NCBI RefSeq assembly: GCF_900637905.1
Contig: NZ_LR134472.1
Coordinates: forward strand, 124,001-188,000
Direction: 5' to 3'
Origin: Parvimonas micra
Lineage (GTDB): Bacteria; Bacillota; Clostridia; Tissierellales; Peptoniphilaceae
Length of the DNA: 64,000 nucleotides
A program made the translations under genes and the position numbers. Positions 27,430-35,822 of the stretch are shown here, one piece after another (the first letter of the stretch is position 1; the number at the start of each line of letters is the position of its first letter). The notes beneath the pieces were generated by a model. It searched no databases, was not told the origin of the DNA, and worked only from the letters and a program-made list of their open reading frames with translations.

Positions 27430-29250
27430 CTATTTATTTTCATCTTCGTCAACTACTTCATAGTCGGCATCAACTACATCATCTTTCTTTTGTTCTGCTC
27501 CTTGTCCTTGTGGGTTAGCATTTTGATATAATTTTTCTGAAATTTTATAGAACTCTTGAGTTAAGGCATCATTCTTTGCCTTGATATCTTCTACATTATC
27601 AGTTGTTAAAGCAGATTTTAAATCTTCTATTTTTGTATTAATGCTTGATTTTTCTTCTTCAGAAATTTTTCCTTCCAAATCTTTCAAAGTTTTTTCAGTT
27701 TGATAGATTAAAGATTCAGCATTATTTTTAGTTTCTACAATTTCTTTTTTCTTTTTATCTTCTTGAGCAAATTGTTCTGCTTCTCTTACTTTCTTATTAA
27801 TTTCATCTTCAGATAATTTTGTTGATGCGGTAATTGTAATCTTTTGTTCATTTCCTGAACCTAAATCTTTAGCACTAACATTTACAATTCCATTAGCATC
27901 TATATCAAAAGTAACTTCAATTTGTGGAACTCCTCTTGGAGCAGCAGGAATACCTGTTAATTGGAATCTTCCAAGTGTTGTATTATCATGAGCAAATTCT
28001 CTTTCACCTTGTAAAACATGAATGTCTACTGCTGTTTGTCCATCTGCAGCTGTTGAGAAAATTTGACTTTTTTTAGCAGGGATTGTTGTATTTCTTTCTA
28101 TCAATCTTGTCATTACCCCACCCATTGTTTCGATACCTAATGATAATGGAGTTACATCTAGTAATAATAAATCTTTAACTTCTCCTGTTAAAACACCACC
28201 TTGAATAGCAGCTCCAATAGCAACACATTCATCAGGATTAATATCCTTTTGTGGTTCTTTTCCAATTAATTTTTTAACAGCTTCTTGTACTGCTGGAATT
28301 CTTGTTGAGCCACCAACTAAAAGAACTTTATCAATTTTAGATGCAGTAAGCCCTGCGTCATTTAAAGCTTCTCTAACCGGAGTTAATGTTTTGTCAACTA
28401 AATCTGAAGTTAATTCTTCAAATTTTGCTCTCTTAATATCCATATTTAAATGAACCGGCGCCCCGTCAACAGCAGTAATAAATGGTAAATTTACATTTGT
28501 TGTCATTGTTGTTGAAAGTTCTTTTTTAGCTTTTTCGGCGGCATCTTTTAATCTTTGCATTGCTGTTACATCTTTACTTAAGTCAATACCATTTTCTTTT
28601 TTGAATTCTGAAATCATATATTTCATTAAAACTTCGTCGAAATCATCTCCACCAAGTCTATTGTTACCTCTTGTAGCTAAAACTTCAAAAACTCCATCTC
28701 CGATTTCCAAAATAGAAACATCAAATGTACCACCACCAAGGTCAAATACCATTATCTTATGTTGTTCAGTATCTTTGTCCATTCCATAAGCAAGGGCCGC
28801 AGCAGTAGGTTCATTAATAATTCTCTTAACATCTAAACCTGCAATCTTTCCGGCATCTTTTGTAGCTTGTCTTTGGCTATCTGTAAAATATGCAGGAACT
28901 GTAATTACAGCTTCGGAAACAGTTTCTCCTAAATAACTTTCAACATCTGATTTAATTTTTTGTAAAATCATTGCTGAAATTTCTTCCGGTGTATATTCTT
29001 TATCATCAATCTTTACTTTGTAATCTGTTCCCATTTCTCTCTTAATTGAAGTTATTGTTCTTGCTGCATTTGTAATTGCTTGTCTTTTAGCAGTTTCACC
29101 TACTAATCTTTCTCCATTTTTTGTAAAAGCAACAACTGAAGGAGTTGTTCTATTTCCTTCTACATTCGGAATAATTGTTGGTTCTCCACCTTCCATAACA
29201 GCAACTGCTGAGTTTGTTGTACCTAAATCAATACCTATAATTTTTGACAT
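27430..29250 (-). CDS. dnaK: Chaperone protein DnaK (Hsp70)
   Basis: DnaK is the ATP-driven folding chaperone that works with DnaJ and GrpE. The 606-residue protein begins [18 protein letters not shown]; the ATPase signatures [17 protein letters not shown] and [13 protein letters not shown] follow, then the substrate domain and a helical lid, ending in an acidic [13 protein letters not shown]-like tail. The frame extends eight codons upstream, but AAGGAGG fixes the ATG at 29250. It lies in the CIRCE-controlled operon with hrcA and grpE; the usual dnaJ neighbour is absent here. Confidence 0.98.
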   Translation of the reverse strand: MSKIIGIDLGTTNSAVAVMEGGEPTIIPNVEGNRTTPSVVAFTKNGERLVGETAKRQAITNAARTITSIKREMGTDYKVKIDDKEYTPEEISAMILQKIKSDVESYLGETVSEAVITVPAYFTDSQRQATKDAGKIAGLDVKRIINEPTAAALAYGMDKDTEQHKIMVFDLGGGTFDVSILEIGDGVFEVLATRGNNRLGGDDFDEVLMKYMISEFKKENGIDLSKDVTAMQRLKDAAEKAKKELSTTMTTNVNLPFITAVDGAPVHLNMDIKRAKFEELTSDLVDKTLTPVREALNDAGLTASKIDKVLLVGGSTRIPAVQEAVKKLIGKEPQKDINPDECVAIGAAIQGGVLTGEVKDLLLLDVTPLSLGIETMGGVMTRLIERNTTIPAKKSQIFSTAADGQTAVDIHVLQGEREFAHDNTTLGRFQLTGIPAAPRGVPQIEVTFDIDANGIVNVSAKDLGSGNEQKITITASTKLSEDEINKKVREAEQFAQEDKKKKEIVETKNNAESLIYQTEKTLKDLEGKISEEEKSSINTKIEDLKSALTTDNVEDIKAKNDALTQEFYKISEKLYQNANPQGQGAEQKKDDVVDADYEVVDEDENK

Positions 29251-29266
29251 AATCTTTTCCTCCTTA

Positions 29267-29797
29267 TTATTCACTAACTTTAACCATACTTGGTCTAATT
29301 ACTTTATCTTTAATTTTATATCCTTTTTCAAAAGTTTCTAATACTATACCACTTTTTACTCCTTCTTTGCTTTCAGTCATAACTGCATTATGCAAATTCG
29401 GATCAAAAACGGCTCCATCACTTTCTATTTCTTCAACCATTTCAGACTTTAAAACTGATTCAAATTGTTCTTTAATCATAACAAAACCTTTAATAATCTT
29501 ATCATTTAAATCGGCGTGAGCAAAAGCTCTGTTAAAATTATCCAAAATAGGTAACAATTTTAAAATTAAGTCTTCATTAGCAAGAATAATAGAATTCGAT
29601 TTTTCTCTTTCTGTTCTGTTCTTGTAATTTACAAAATCAGCTTGAAGTCTTAAAAGTTGATTTTTTAATTCTTCAATTTCTGAATTTAATTTCTTTTCAA
29701 CCTCGTCAGAAGAATTTTGTTCTAAATCTTTTTCCTCTACTTCTTCAATAGCATCCTCTTTAATTTCATCTTTTACTTCTTTTTTATTTTTTCTCAA
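29267..29797 (-). CDS. grpE: GrpE nucleotide-exchange factor
   Basis: GrpE releases ADP from DnaK. The 176-residue protein has an acidic, lysine-rich N-terminus, a long dimerisation helix (about 33-85, with [17 protein letters not shown]) and the C-terminal beta domain with [10 protein letters not shown] and [17 protein letters not shown]. It lies between hrcA and dnaK with short gaps and shares their promoter. Confidence 0.97.
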   Translation of the reverse strand: MRKNKKEVKDEIKEDAIEEVEEKDLEQNSSDEVEKKLNSEIEELKNQLLRLQADFVNYKNRTEREKSNSIILANEDLILKLLPILDNFNRAFAHADLNDKIIKGFVMIKEQFESVLKSEMVEEIESDGAVFDPNLHNAVMTESKEGVKSGIVLETFEKGYKIKDKVIRPSMVKVSE

Positions 29798-29812
29798 CTA
29801 TTCCGCCTCCCG

Positions 29813-30826
29813 TCATTTTAAAATATCTCTAATTCTATCATCTAAACTTAACATAGTTGACAATATCTTTTCATAATCCATCCTGGTTGGTCCGATAACT
29901 GCTATTTTACCTTTGCTACCGTCTCCAAAATCATAGGATGTCGCAACAATAGTATTTTCATTTAAAAAATCTTTATTATTTTCACTTCCTATACTTACAT
30001 ATATTTTATCTCCACTATAACTTAAAAATAAATCTTCAAGTTCATTTTTATCTTCTAAGAAATGAATAAGTTCTTTAGCTTTTTTCAAATCTTGATACTC
30101 AGGAAAATTAAATATATTAGAAATTCCTTCAAGTTCAATACTGGATTTTTCAGTCTTTGAAATTTCTTTACCTATTAAATCGGAAATCTCCGTTATAAAA
30201 GGAATTTTCGAAACAAAAGTAAGTTTCAAATACTCTAATCTTTCATTCAAATCAGATACTTTAACATTTATCAAATATTTTTTTAAATAGAATAGCAATT
30301 CTTGTAAAACTTCAGTACTAAACTTCGTTTTTGAATCGAATACGGTATTAATTACTTTTCCAGTATCAAAAACTAATACCAAAACATAAGAATTTCCACT
30401 TATATTGATAACATCGATACTTTTAACAGAACAATCCATATAATCCGTAATCATTGTTGCTGTTATACACTCTGTCACATCCGAAATTATTTTTGCAGAC
30501 TCTTTAAATATCTTGTTTTTTTCATTGATATGTTTTGATAAAATGTCAATTCCATATATATTTTTAGAAATCTCATCAAAATGCGAAGACAATAGATAAT
30601 TAACATAATGTCTATAGGCCTTATCTGATGGAATCCTACCGGAAGAAGAATAAGCCTTATTTAAAAATCCAAGTTCTTCTAAGTCACTCATCTCATTCCT
30701 AACCGTTGCCGAACTGACTCCCATATCATATTGTTTTGAAATTGTTCGAGAACCTATAGGCTCAGACGTACTGATATAACTATCTATTATGGCATATAAA
30801 ATCTTCAATTTTCTATCATCAAGCAT
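29813..30826 (-). CDS. hrcA: Heat-inducible transcription repressor HrcA
   Basis: HrcA binds the CIRCE operator and represses class I heat-shock operons, with activity tuned by GroEL in known systems. The 337-residue product has an N-terminal winged helix with SRTISKQYDMGVSSATVRNEM and the HrcA C-terminal core with GPTRMDYEKI near the end. A GTG seven codons upstream overlaps CIRCE; the ATG at 30824-30826, preceded by AGAGGTG, is preferred. First gene of the operon, so it is autoregulated. Confidence 0.97.
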   Translation of the reverse strand: MLDDRKLKILYAIIDSYISTSEPIGSRTISKQYDMGVSSATVRNEMSDLEELGFLNKAYSSSGRIPSDKAYRHYVNYLLSSHFDEISKNIYGIDILSKHINEKNKIFKESAKIISDVTECITATMITDYMDCSVKSIDVINISGNSYVLVLVFDTGKVINTVFDSKTKFSTEVLQELLFYLKKYLINVKVSDLNERLEYLKLTFVSKIPFITEISDLIGKEISKTEKSSIELEGISNIFNFPEYQDLKKAKELIHFLEDKNELEDLFLSYSGDKIYVSIGSENNKDFLNENTIVATSYDFGDGSKGKIAVIGPTRMDYEKILSTMLSLDDRIRDILK

Positions 30827-30840
30827 TTTATCACCTCTTT

Positions 30841-30867
30841 TTAGCACTCAATCTATTAGACTGCTAA
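30841..30867. promoter_or_regulatory. CIRCE operator (HrcA-binding site)
   Basis: TTAGCACTC (30841-30849), nine bases, then GACTGCTAA (30859-30867). This is the CIRCE inverted repeat with the canonical nine-base spacer and one mismatch (GAC for GAG) in the promoter-proximal arm. It lies directly downstream of the -10 box, over the expected transcription start. Confidence 0.95.
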
Positions 30868-30871
30868 CAAC

Positions 30872-30900
30872 ATTATATTACTATTATTCCCTAATGTCAA
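30872..30900 (-). promoter_or_regulatory. Consensus sigma-A promoter of hrcA-grpE-dnaK
   Basis: TTGACA (30895-30900) and TATAAT (30872-30877) are both perfect, separated by 17 bases on the minus strand and followed at once by CIRCE. The remainder of the 30868-31185 gap holds the flavodoxin promoter and its leader. Confidence 0.93.
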
Positions 30901-31031
30901 GATTTAAAACAATTTTATTAAAAATTTTTTAAAATAATTTTTTATATATTTTCTTCTGTTATTTTTATTAAATTTTAGCATAAACTACTCTATTTGCCAT
31001 ATAAAATATAGTGTAAAAATTTTACAAATGG

Positions 31032-31060
31032 TTGACAAATTTTTAGATTATTGTTATTAT
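31032..31060 (+). promoter_or_regulatory. Promoter of the flavodoxin gene
   Basis: TTGACA (31032-31037) and TATTAT (31055-31060) with a 17-base spacer on the plus strand. The implied 5' leader is about 120 bases and AT-rich, with no clear structure visible by eye. Confidence 0.8.
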
Positions 31061-31185
31061 TATCTTGTAGAAATTGTTATTAAGTTTAAAATATCTATTT
31101 TAAATTTAATTATAATTCGTGTTGTATTATTTACAGATACAATAAATTTTTACTTTGTTATTCAAAATTTAAGGAGGACTTTTAA

Positions 31186-31614
31186 ATGAAAGTAGCAGTT
31201 GTATATTGGTCAGGTACAGGTAATACTGAAAAAATGGCTGATTGTATCGCCGAAGGAATTGAAAATGCAGGTTCTGAAGTTGAAGTAATCTTCTGTGACG
31301 ATTTTGGAGCAGATATGTTGAACGATTACGACTTAGTTGCATTCGGTTGTCCGGCAATGGGAGATGAAGTTCTTGAAGAATCAAGCTTTGAACCAATGTT
31401 TGAAGAAGTTGAAGAAGAATTAAATGGTAGAAAAATTGCTTTATTCGGATCTTATGAATGGAATGAAGGACAAAAATGGATGAAAGACTGGAAAGTTAGA
31501 TGTGAAGGAGTTGGAGCTAAAATCGTTGCTGAACCGCTTTGCGTATATGATTGTCCAACACCAGAAGACGAAGATGATTGTGTAGCGTTTGGAGAAAAGA
31601 TAGCCAAAGCATAA
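31186..31614 (+). CDS. Flavodoxin
   Basis: A short-chain flavodoxin that carries FMN and shuttles low-potential electrons in the cytoplasm. The 142-residue acidic protein has the phosphate-binding loop SGTGNTEKMA (about 9-18), the core motif AFGCPAMGDEVLEE and the FGSYEWNEGQKW loop near the flavin. It has a strong promoter, AAGGAGG site and own terminator, so it is likely abundant. The redox partner is not encoded nearby. The small acidic type is common in anaerobic Firmicutes. Confidence 0.95.
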   Translation: MKVAVVYWSGTGNTEKMADCIAEGIENAGSEVEVIFCDDFGADMLNDYDLVAFGCPAMGDEVLEESSFEPMFEEVEEELNGRKIALFGSYEWNEGQKWMKDWKVRCEGVGAKIVAEPLCVYDCPTPEDEDDCVAFGEKIAKA

Positions 31615-31627
31615 TTTTATAAAAAAC

Positions 31628-31655
31628 AAAAAGTAGCCGATGAGCTACTTTTTTT
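31628..31655. terminator. Bidirectional terminator between flavodoxin and HAD genes
   Basis: AAGTAGC (31631-31637) pairs with GCTACTT (31644-31650), flanked by A- and T-runs, between two convergent genes. Confidence 0.88.
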
Positions 31656-31681
31656 ATGTTCTTAATATCAAAAATTTTAAA

Positions 31682-32407
31682 TTATAAAGTTGTTACATCA
31701 GCTTTTAACTTATAAATAACGTCTTTTCTCTCAACTATTACATTTACTTTTTTTGAAAGTTCTTCATCCTTTTTTATTCTTTCTAACAATTTTTTTGACG
31801 GATTAATTGTATAAGCATTACCAAATCTTCTAAGCATTGATAAGTCTCCGGTTGTATCTCCATAGGCATAAGATTTTTCAGTGTCTATATCATATTTTTC
31901 AATAATTTCATTACAGACCTTGTCTTTTCCCTCGCTATGCCACATCGGTACAATTTCTCCGGTAAATTTTCCGTATTCATCATATAAATATTTTGTTGCT
32001 CTAAATTCTGTAACATTATATTTTTCAGCCATTTCCTTAACCAAAAAATCAGGACTGCCTGAAATAAAAAAGATTAGATGTCCATTAGATCTATGAAATT
32101 CCAATTGATTTCTTGAGAACACATAAACTCTTTCAAATACTTTTCTAATGGATTGTTCTGCAATAAATTTATTATATCTTACATCAAATCCTTTTAAGTC
32201 GCTTCTATACTTTTCAGAAAGTGCTTCAATATAAGCATCATAAGCTCCATATCTATTAACATACTCCATATATAATTGTTTTACATTATCAACCCAAATA
32301 CTTTCATCTAAAATCTCATATTTTATAAGTCTTTTAAAGTGTTCAATCATAAGTGATTCTCTTGCGATAGTTCCGTCAATATCAAAAAATGCGGCTACAT
32401 TACCCAT
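31682..32407 (-). CDS. HAD-family (subfamily IB) phosphatase
   Basis: The 241-residue product belongs to the phosphoserine-phosphatase-like HAD-IB group. It shows motif I FFDIDGTIA (Asp9, Asp11), motif II FISGSPDFL and motif III YGDTTGDLSML, all intact, so it is probably an active phosphatase. The substrate is unknown; family members act on phosphoserine, phospholipid-linked or nucleotide phosphates. It is the last gene of the five-gene operon that starts with the patatin gene, eight bases after the small membrane protein. Confidence 0.9.
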   Translation of the reverse strand: MGNVAAFFDIDGTIARESLMIEHFKRLIKYEILDESIWVDNVKQLYMEYVNRYGAYDAYIEALSEKYRSDLKGFDVRYNKFIAEQSIRKVFERVYVFSRNQLEFHRSNGHLIFFISGSPDFLVKEMAEKYNVTEFRATKYLYDEYGKFTGEIVPMWHSEGKDKVCNEIIEKYDIDTEKSYAYGDTTGDLSMLRRFGNAYTINPSKKLLERIKKDEELSKKVNVIVERKDVIYKLKADVTTL

Positions 32408-32415
32408 ACATACAC

Positions 32416-32712
32416 CTACTTTCTCTTAAAATTCATAAGTATTAAAGCGAAAAATAGCGAAACAACTCCACTTGTACCAATAATCATTGCATAGTATAGT
32501 GAATTTATCCCTCTTGCAGTCAAAATATTTGTCCATCCATCTGCTAAAAATACAGTTCCTACAATAATTAAAATAAATGCTGGAATAAATTTAATAAATC
32601 TGTTTTTTAATCTACTTAACAAATATGTTACAACCATTGCTACAAATATTGCAAGTAATACAATAAGGACAGATGTTCTCTTTTTCACTAAAATTTCAAA
32701 CAATTCCTTCAT
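32416..32712 (-). CDS. Small three-helix membrane protein, unknown
   Basis: I do not recognise this 98-residue protein. It has three hydrophobic segments (about 14-33, 39-58 and 71-93) joined by short charged loops, and a KRK end. It starts three bases before the CYTH stop in a tightly packed operon, which implies it works with, or is at least co-expressed with, the phosphatase and lipase genes beside it. No catalytic residues stand out. Confidence 0.75.
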   Translation of the reverse strand: MKELFEILVKKRTSVLIVLLAIFVAMVVTYLLSRLKNRFIKFIPAFILIIVGTVFLADGWTNILTARGINSLYYAMIIGTSGVVSLFFALILMNFKRK

Positions 32713-32713
32713 A

Positions 32714-33259
32714 CTAACTCCTATTTTTTAATTCTTCTTTAAGTTCAGGTAAAGATTTAAGACAAATTTCTCCTTCGCTTATTCCCAACAAATTCAAAAC
32801 TTCACACAAATCATCATAATTGGAAACTTCAATTTCCATATATGGATACGGATAAACTTCTTTATCCCATATATCAATGTCAATATAAGCATTTCTTAAT
32901 TTATATGATGTTCTGAATTTTTTCTCTATATCAAGTTTATCATAACCCAAAAAATTTAAAATTCTTAACATCTCTTCACTATTTTTCAAAGAAACATTAT
33001 ATTCATTAAATTCCTTTAAAAATTTATTTTCTTTATGTTCTTTATATGTTAACTCTGAATTAATTTCTTTTCCATTTTTATCTAAAAATTTTCTAATTCT
33101 CAAAAAACTTCCTTTTGGAATATAATCAAATTTTGAAGATGTAAGCCTTATATTTTCTTGATTTTCACTTTTCAAAAATCTTGCCCCTAAATTTTCCAAT
33201 TTGGCTTTAACTTCTTCAACATCTATATTTAAAATTTTAACTTCTAACTCTTTCTCCAT
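32714..33259 (-). CDS. CYTH-domain protein
   Basis: The CYTH fold (triphosphate tunnel) includes class IV adenylyl cyclases, thiamine triphosphatases and tripolyphosphatases. The 181-residue product begins with the EKELEVKIL stretch, which has the ExExK metal-binding signature, and continues with the alternating basic and acidic strands (FLRIRKF, ELTYKEHK, YPYMEIEV) of the tunnel. Which triphosphate it acts on cannot be told. It lies one base from the metallophosphoesterase gene. Confidence 0.88.
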   Translation of the reverse strand: MEKELEVKILNIDVEEVKAKLENLGARFLKSENQENIRLTSSKFDYIPKGSFLRIRKFLDKNGKEINSELTYKEHKENKFLKEFNEYNVSLKNSEEMLRILNFLGYDKLDIEKKFRTSYKLRNAYIDIDIWDKEVYPYPYMEIEVSNYDDLCEVLNLLGISEGEICLKSLPELKEELKNRS

Positions 33260-33260
33260 T

Positions 33261-33950
33261 TTATCTCCTAATAAGTCTTGGGATAAATTTTAAGTAATCT
33301 GCGGAAATACAATGGAATTCTATTCCGTCAACTACTTCATCCACAACATTATTCAAAGAATATGCATGTAGATGTCCATATAAAACAATTTTTATATTAT
33401 GCTCTTTAACGAATAATCCAAAGTCATTTAAAGTCCTATTTTTTTCTACCGGTGGATAATGAAAAAGACAAATTATTTCCTTTTCTTTATTTTTAACAGA
33501 ATCATAACTTAGTTTTAATCGCATAAGCTCTCTATTATATATTTTTCTATCTGTATCTTCGGAAAATTCAGAAGATTTTGGAGAAACCCATCCTCTCGTT
33601 CCAATAAATACATATTTTTCCGTTTCAAAACTATTATTTTGTAAAAAGAACATATTTTTTAAATTTAATTCTTTTATTTTATTAAGACTACTCCACCATA
33701 AATCATGATTACCCTTTAAAAAAATTTTCTTTCCCGGAAGGCTTTCAATTCTTTTTAAATCATTGTAGGCCTCATCAATTTTTAATGCCCAAGAGATATC
33801 TCCGGGTACAACGACATAATCATCATCTTTTACAATTTCTTTCCAAGACTTAAACATTCGTTCTTCATAGTTTTCCCAAGCGGAGCCAAAAACCTCCATT
33901 GACTTATCTCCAGTATAATCTAAATGCAAATCAGATAAACCGTATATCAT
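33261..33950 (-). CDS. Calcineurin-like metallophosphoesterase (COG1768 type)
   Basis: The 229-residue protein has all metal motifs of the family: GLSDLHLD (Asp7, His9), VPGDISWA, KGNHDLWWSS, LFHYPPVE and YGHLHAYS. No signal peptide, so cytoplasmic. The WENYEERMFKSWKEIVKDDD insert before the second motif is typical of the COG1768 branch, whose substrate is unknown. It sits eight bases after the patatin gene and one base before the CYTH gene. Confidence 0.9.
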   Translation of the reverse strand: MIYGLSDLHLDYTGDKSMEVFGSAWENYEERMFKSWKEIVKDDDYVVVPGDISWALKIDEAYNDLKRIESLPGKKIFLKGNHDLWWSSLNKIKELNLKNMFFLQNNSFETEKYVFIGTRGWVSPKSSEFSEDTDRKIYNRELMRLKLSYDSVKNKEKEIICLFHYPPVEKNRTLNDFGLFVKEHNIKIVLYGHLHAYSLNNVVDEVVDGIEFHCISADYLKFIPRLIRR

Positions 33951-33958
33951 TCTAACTC

Positions 33959-34783
33959 CTAAACAAATTTTTTAACCTTTTCAATATTTTGACTTGCAAC
34001 CATATATCCTTCCTTATATAAATCTACAACATCTTGCATATTAGTTGTAAATGATTTAAATTTTAAAGGATTAACCGGTGCAAAAACTAATGCTTTATCT
34101 TCTGCTTCTAGTTTATCTACTAAATCCATAGTTTCGTTATATTTATATTTTTCATTTTTCATTGATTCAATAAATTTAGGATAATCTTTATAAGCATACT
34201 TTACTCTATCACTAACATCAGAATCCTCTCTTCTATAACCTCTATTTCTAGTTAGTAAAATTACGTACTTTTCATAACCTTTTTCAATTGCTCTTTCAAG
34301 TGGATTGCTATTATACATTCCTCCATCAAAATAAGGAATTCCATCAATCACTACAAATTTTGCCATATCTGGAAGAGAAGATGAAGCTATTATCTTATCA
34401 ACCATATCTGAAGTGTTTTTTGCATCTTTTGCTGAAAAGAATTTATAACTGCCATCAATTAAAGAAGTTACCCCTGCTTCAAAATCTCCATCTAAACTTT
34501 TATCAAATTCAGGAAAATTAAAAATACTATTAACTGTTGATTTCAAATCAATAGGCTCAGAAGAATTCTTTAATAATTCCATATTTTTCAAAAACTCTTG
34601 AAACAATTTATTAACATCAAACTCTATTCCACTAAAAAATTCAAAGCCTGTAATAGCTCCTGCAGATACTCCTACAATATATGGAAATTTAATTTCATTT
34701 TCTTTAAAGCAATCTAAAACTCCTTTTAAAAAAGCTCCTCTCATTGCTCCGCCTTCAATAACCAATGCAACTTTATTATTCAT
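33959..34783 (-). CDS. Patatin-like phospholipase
   Basis: The 274-residue protein has the oxyanion loop GGAMRGAF (11-18), nucleophile elbow GVSAGA with Ser40, and the catalytic Asp in YFDGGMYNSNP near 160: a complete Ser-Asp dyad for acyl-ester hydrolysis. No signal peptide. It resembles the cytoplasmic patatin family widespread in Firmicutes. A GTG four codons upstream is open, but GAGGTG places the start at the ATG 34781-34783. First gene of the operon with metallophosphoesterase, CYTH, membrane protein and HAD phosphatase. Confidence 0.9.
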   Translation of the reverse strand: MNNKVALVIEGGAMRGAFLKGVLDCFKENEIKFPYIVGVSAGAITGFEFFSGIEFDVNKLFQEFLKNMELLKNSSEPIDLKSTVNSIFNFPEFDKSLDGDFEAGVTSLIDGSYKFFSAKDAKNTSDMVDKIIASSSLPDMAKFVVIDGIPYFDGGMYNSNPLERAIEKGYEKYVILLTRNRGYRREDSDVSDRVKYAYKDYPKFIESMKNEKYKYNETMDLVDKLEAEDKALVFAPVNPLKFKSFTTNMQDVVDLYKEGYMVASQNIEKVKKFV

Positions 34784-34816
34784 AAAACACCTCACATCTT
34801 ATTAATTATATTTACT

Positions 34817-34845
34817 ATTTTACCATATTTTTAGTAATTTCTCAA
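34817..34845 (-). promoter_or_regulatory. Promoter of the five-gene patatin operon
   Basis: TTGAGA (34840-34845) and TAAAAT (34817-34822) lie 17 bases apart on the minus strand, 34 bases before the patatin start. Confidence 0.7.
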
Positions 34846-34985
34846 ACAAACAAAATATCAAATTTATAATATTTTCTTAGTTCAAATTATTTTTAAAATA
34901 TTTAATTTATCTAAACAATTAATTCATTTATAATTTTATTTATAATCCAATCTTTATAAGTAAATTTAATTTTTTTAATAATTAT

Positions 34986-35014
34986 TTGATTAGAATAATT
35001 TTATATGATATAAT
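34986..35014 (+). promoter_or_regulatory. Promoter of the gene at 35140
   Basis: TTGATT (34986-34991) and TATAAT (35009-35014) with a 17-base spacer. A second TATAAT at 35024-35029 may be an alternative. The rest of the 34784-35139 gap is AT-rich with no gene seen. Confidence 0.7.
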
Positions 35015-35139
35015 TTTACTACAGTATAATCAATTGGCATAAATAAAGTGCTTATCCATTTGTACAATATAGAAATCTCAAAAATTATAAGAAAATTTGT
35101 CTTTTATATATTATTTTTATAGATAATTAGGAGGAAAAA

Positions 35140-35574
35140 ATGAAGATTGGAGTAAGAACACCAAGTGTTAAAAAGATGACTAGCTCAAGAACAACTGGAA
35201 TGATTAATAGAAAAGCAAAATCTTCTTTTAATCCACTGTATGGAAAATCAGGAATGGGTATAGTAAATAATCCTAAAAAAGCTATTTATAATAAAGTATA
35301 TAATAAAACTACTGTATCTATTAAAGATATAAATATTGATATTGATATGGATAATAGTGAAGAAGATGAATACGAATCTTATAGTAAATCAAAATATAAT
35401 ATATTATACTTATTATCAGGATTTTTGAATATATTTTGTGGAGTATTATTATGTTCATCAAGTATATTACTTAGTGGAATTGGCTCATTTAGTATTGTAT
35501 TAGGGATATTAAGTATTATCAAATATATAATAATCATAATATCCACAAAAAAGCCCCCACAAGATAGAAACTAA
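35140..35574 (+). CDS. Small membrane protein with a basic glycine/asparagine N-terminal module, unknown
   Basis: The 144-residue product starts with a basic segment of about 58 residues containing KIGVRTPSVKK, RTTGMINRKAKSS, NPLYGKSGMG, NNPKKAIYNKVYNKTT. I recall similar N-terminal segments on diverse small proteins of streptococci and other Firmicutes, often phage- or host-encoded, but cannot verify this here. An acidic linker (DIDMDNSEEDEYES) and two membrane segments (about 88-107 and 113-133) follow. It has its own promoter, strong AGGAGGA site and terminator. The function is unknown. Confidence 0.8.
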   Translation: MKIGVRTPSVKKMTSSRTTGMINRKAKSSFNPLYGKSGMGIVNNPKKAIYNKVYNKTTVSIKDINIDIDMDNSEEDEYESYSKSKYNILYLLSGFLNIFCGVLLCSSSILLSGIGSFSIVLGILSIIKYIIIIISTKKPPQDRN

Positions 35575-35656
35575 TCTGTAATGATGTGATAAACACATTA
35601 ATCTTGCAAATTAATTATATCACAATTGAACTGCTATGCTTAAATAACACATAATT

Positions 35657-35696
35657 AATACAACGTTGAGAATTAAAGAATTTTCAACATTGTATT
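35657..35696 (+). terminator. Inverted repeat after the gene at 35140
   Basis: AATACAA-C-GTTGA pairs with TCAAC-A-TTGTATT around an AT-rich loop. The T-run after it is short, so termination is only possible. Confidence 0.45.
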
Positions 35697-35728
35697 GTTT
35701 ATATTACCATAAAATCAAAAAATATACG

Positions 35729-35759
35729 AAAAAAGTAAGCCTATTAAACTTACTTTTTT
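35729..35759. terminator. Bidirectional terminator after leuS
   Basis: AAAAAAGTAAG (35729-35739) and CTTACTTTTTT (35749-35759) are perfect inverted repeats between the convergent leuS and the gene at 35140. Confidence 0.85.
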
Positions 35760-35822
35760 GTAGTTTGAAAACAAATTTATTAATTAATATAAATTAAAAT
35801 CATATCCATTATTTATAAATTT

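Noticed and set aside
31682-34783. CBASS-like defence (a cyclase-type CYTH enzyme with a patatin effector)
   Set aside because: No CD-NTase, ubiquitin-like transfer genes or sensor is present; the patatin resembles common housekeeping types and CYTH is more often a triphosphatase. The operon is reported as unknown rather than as defence.
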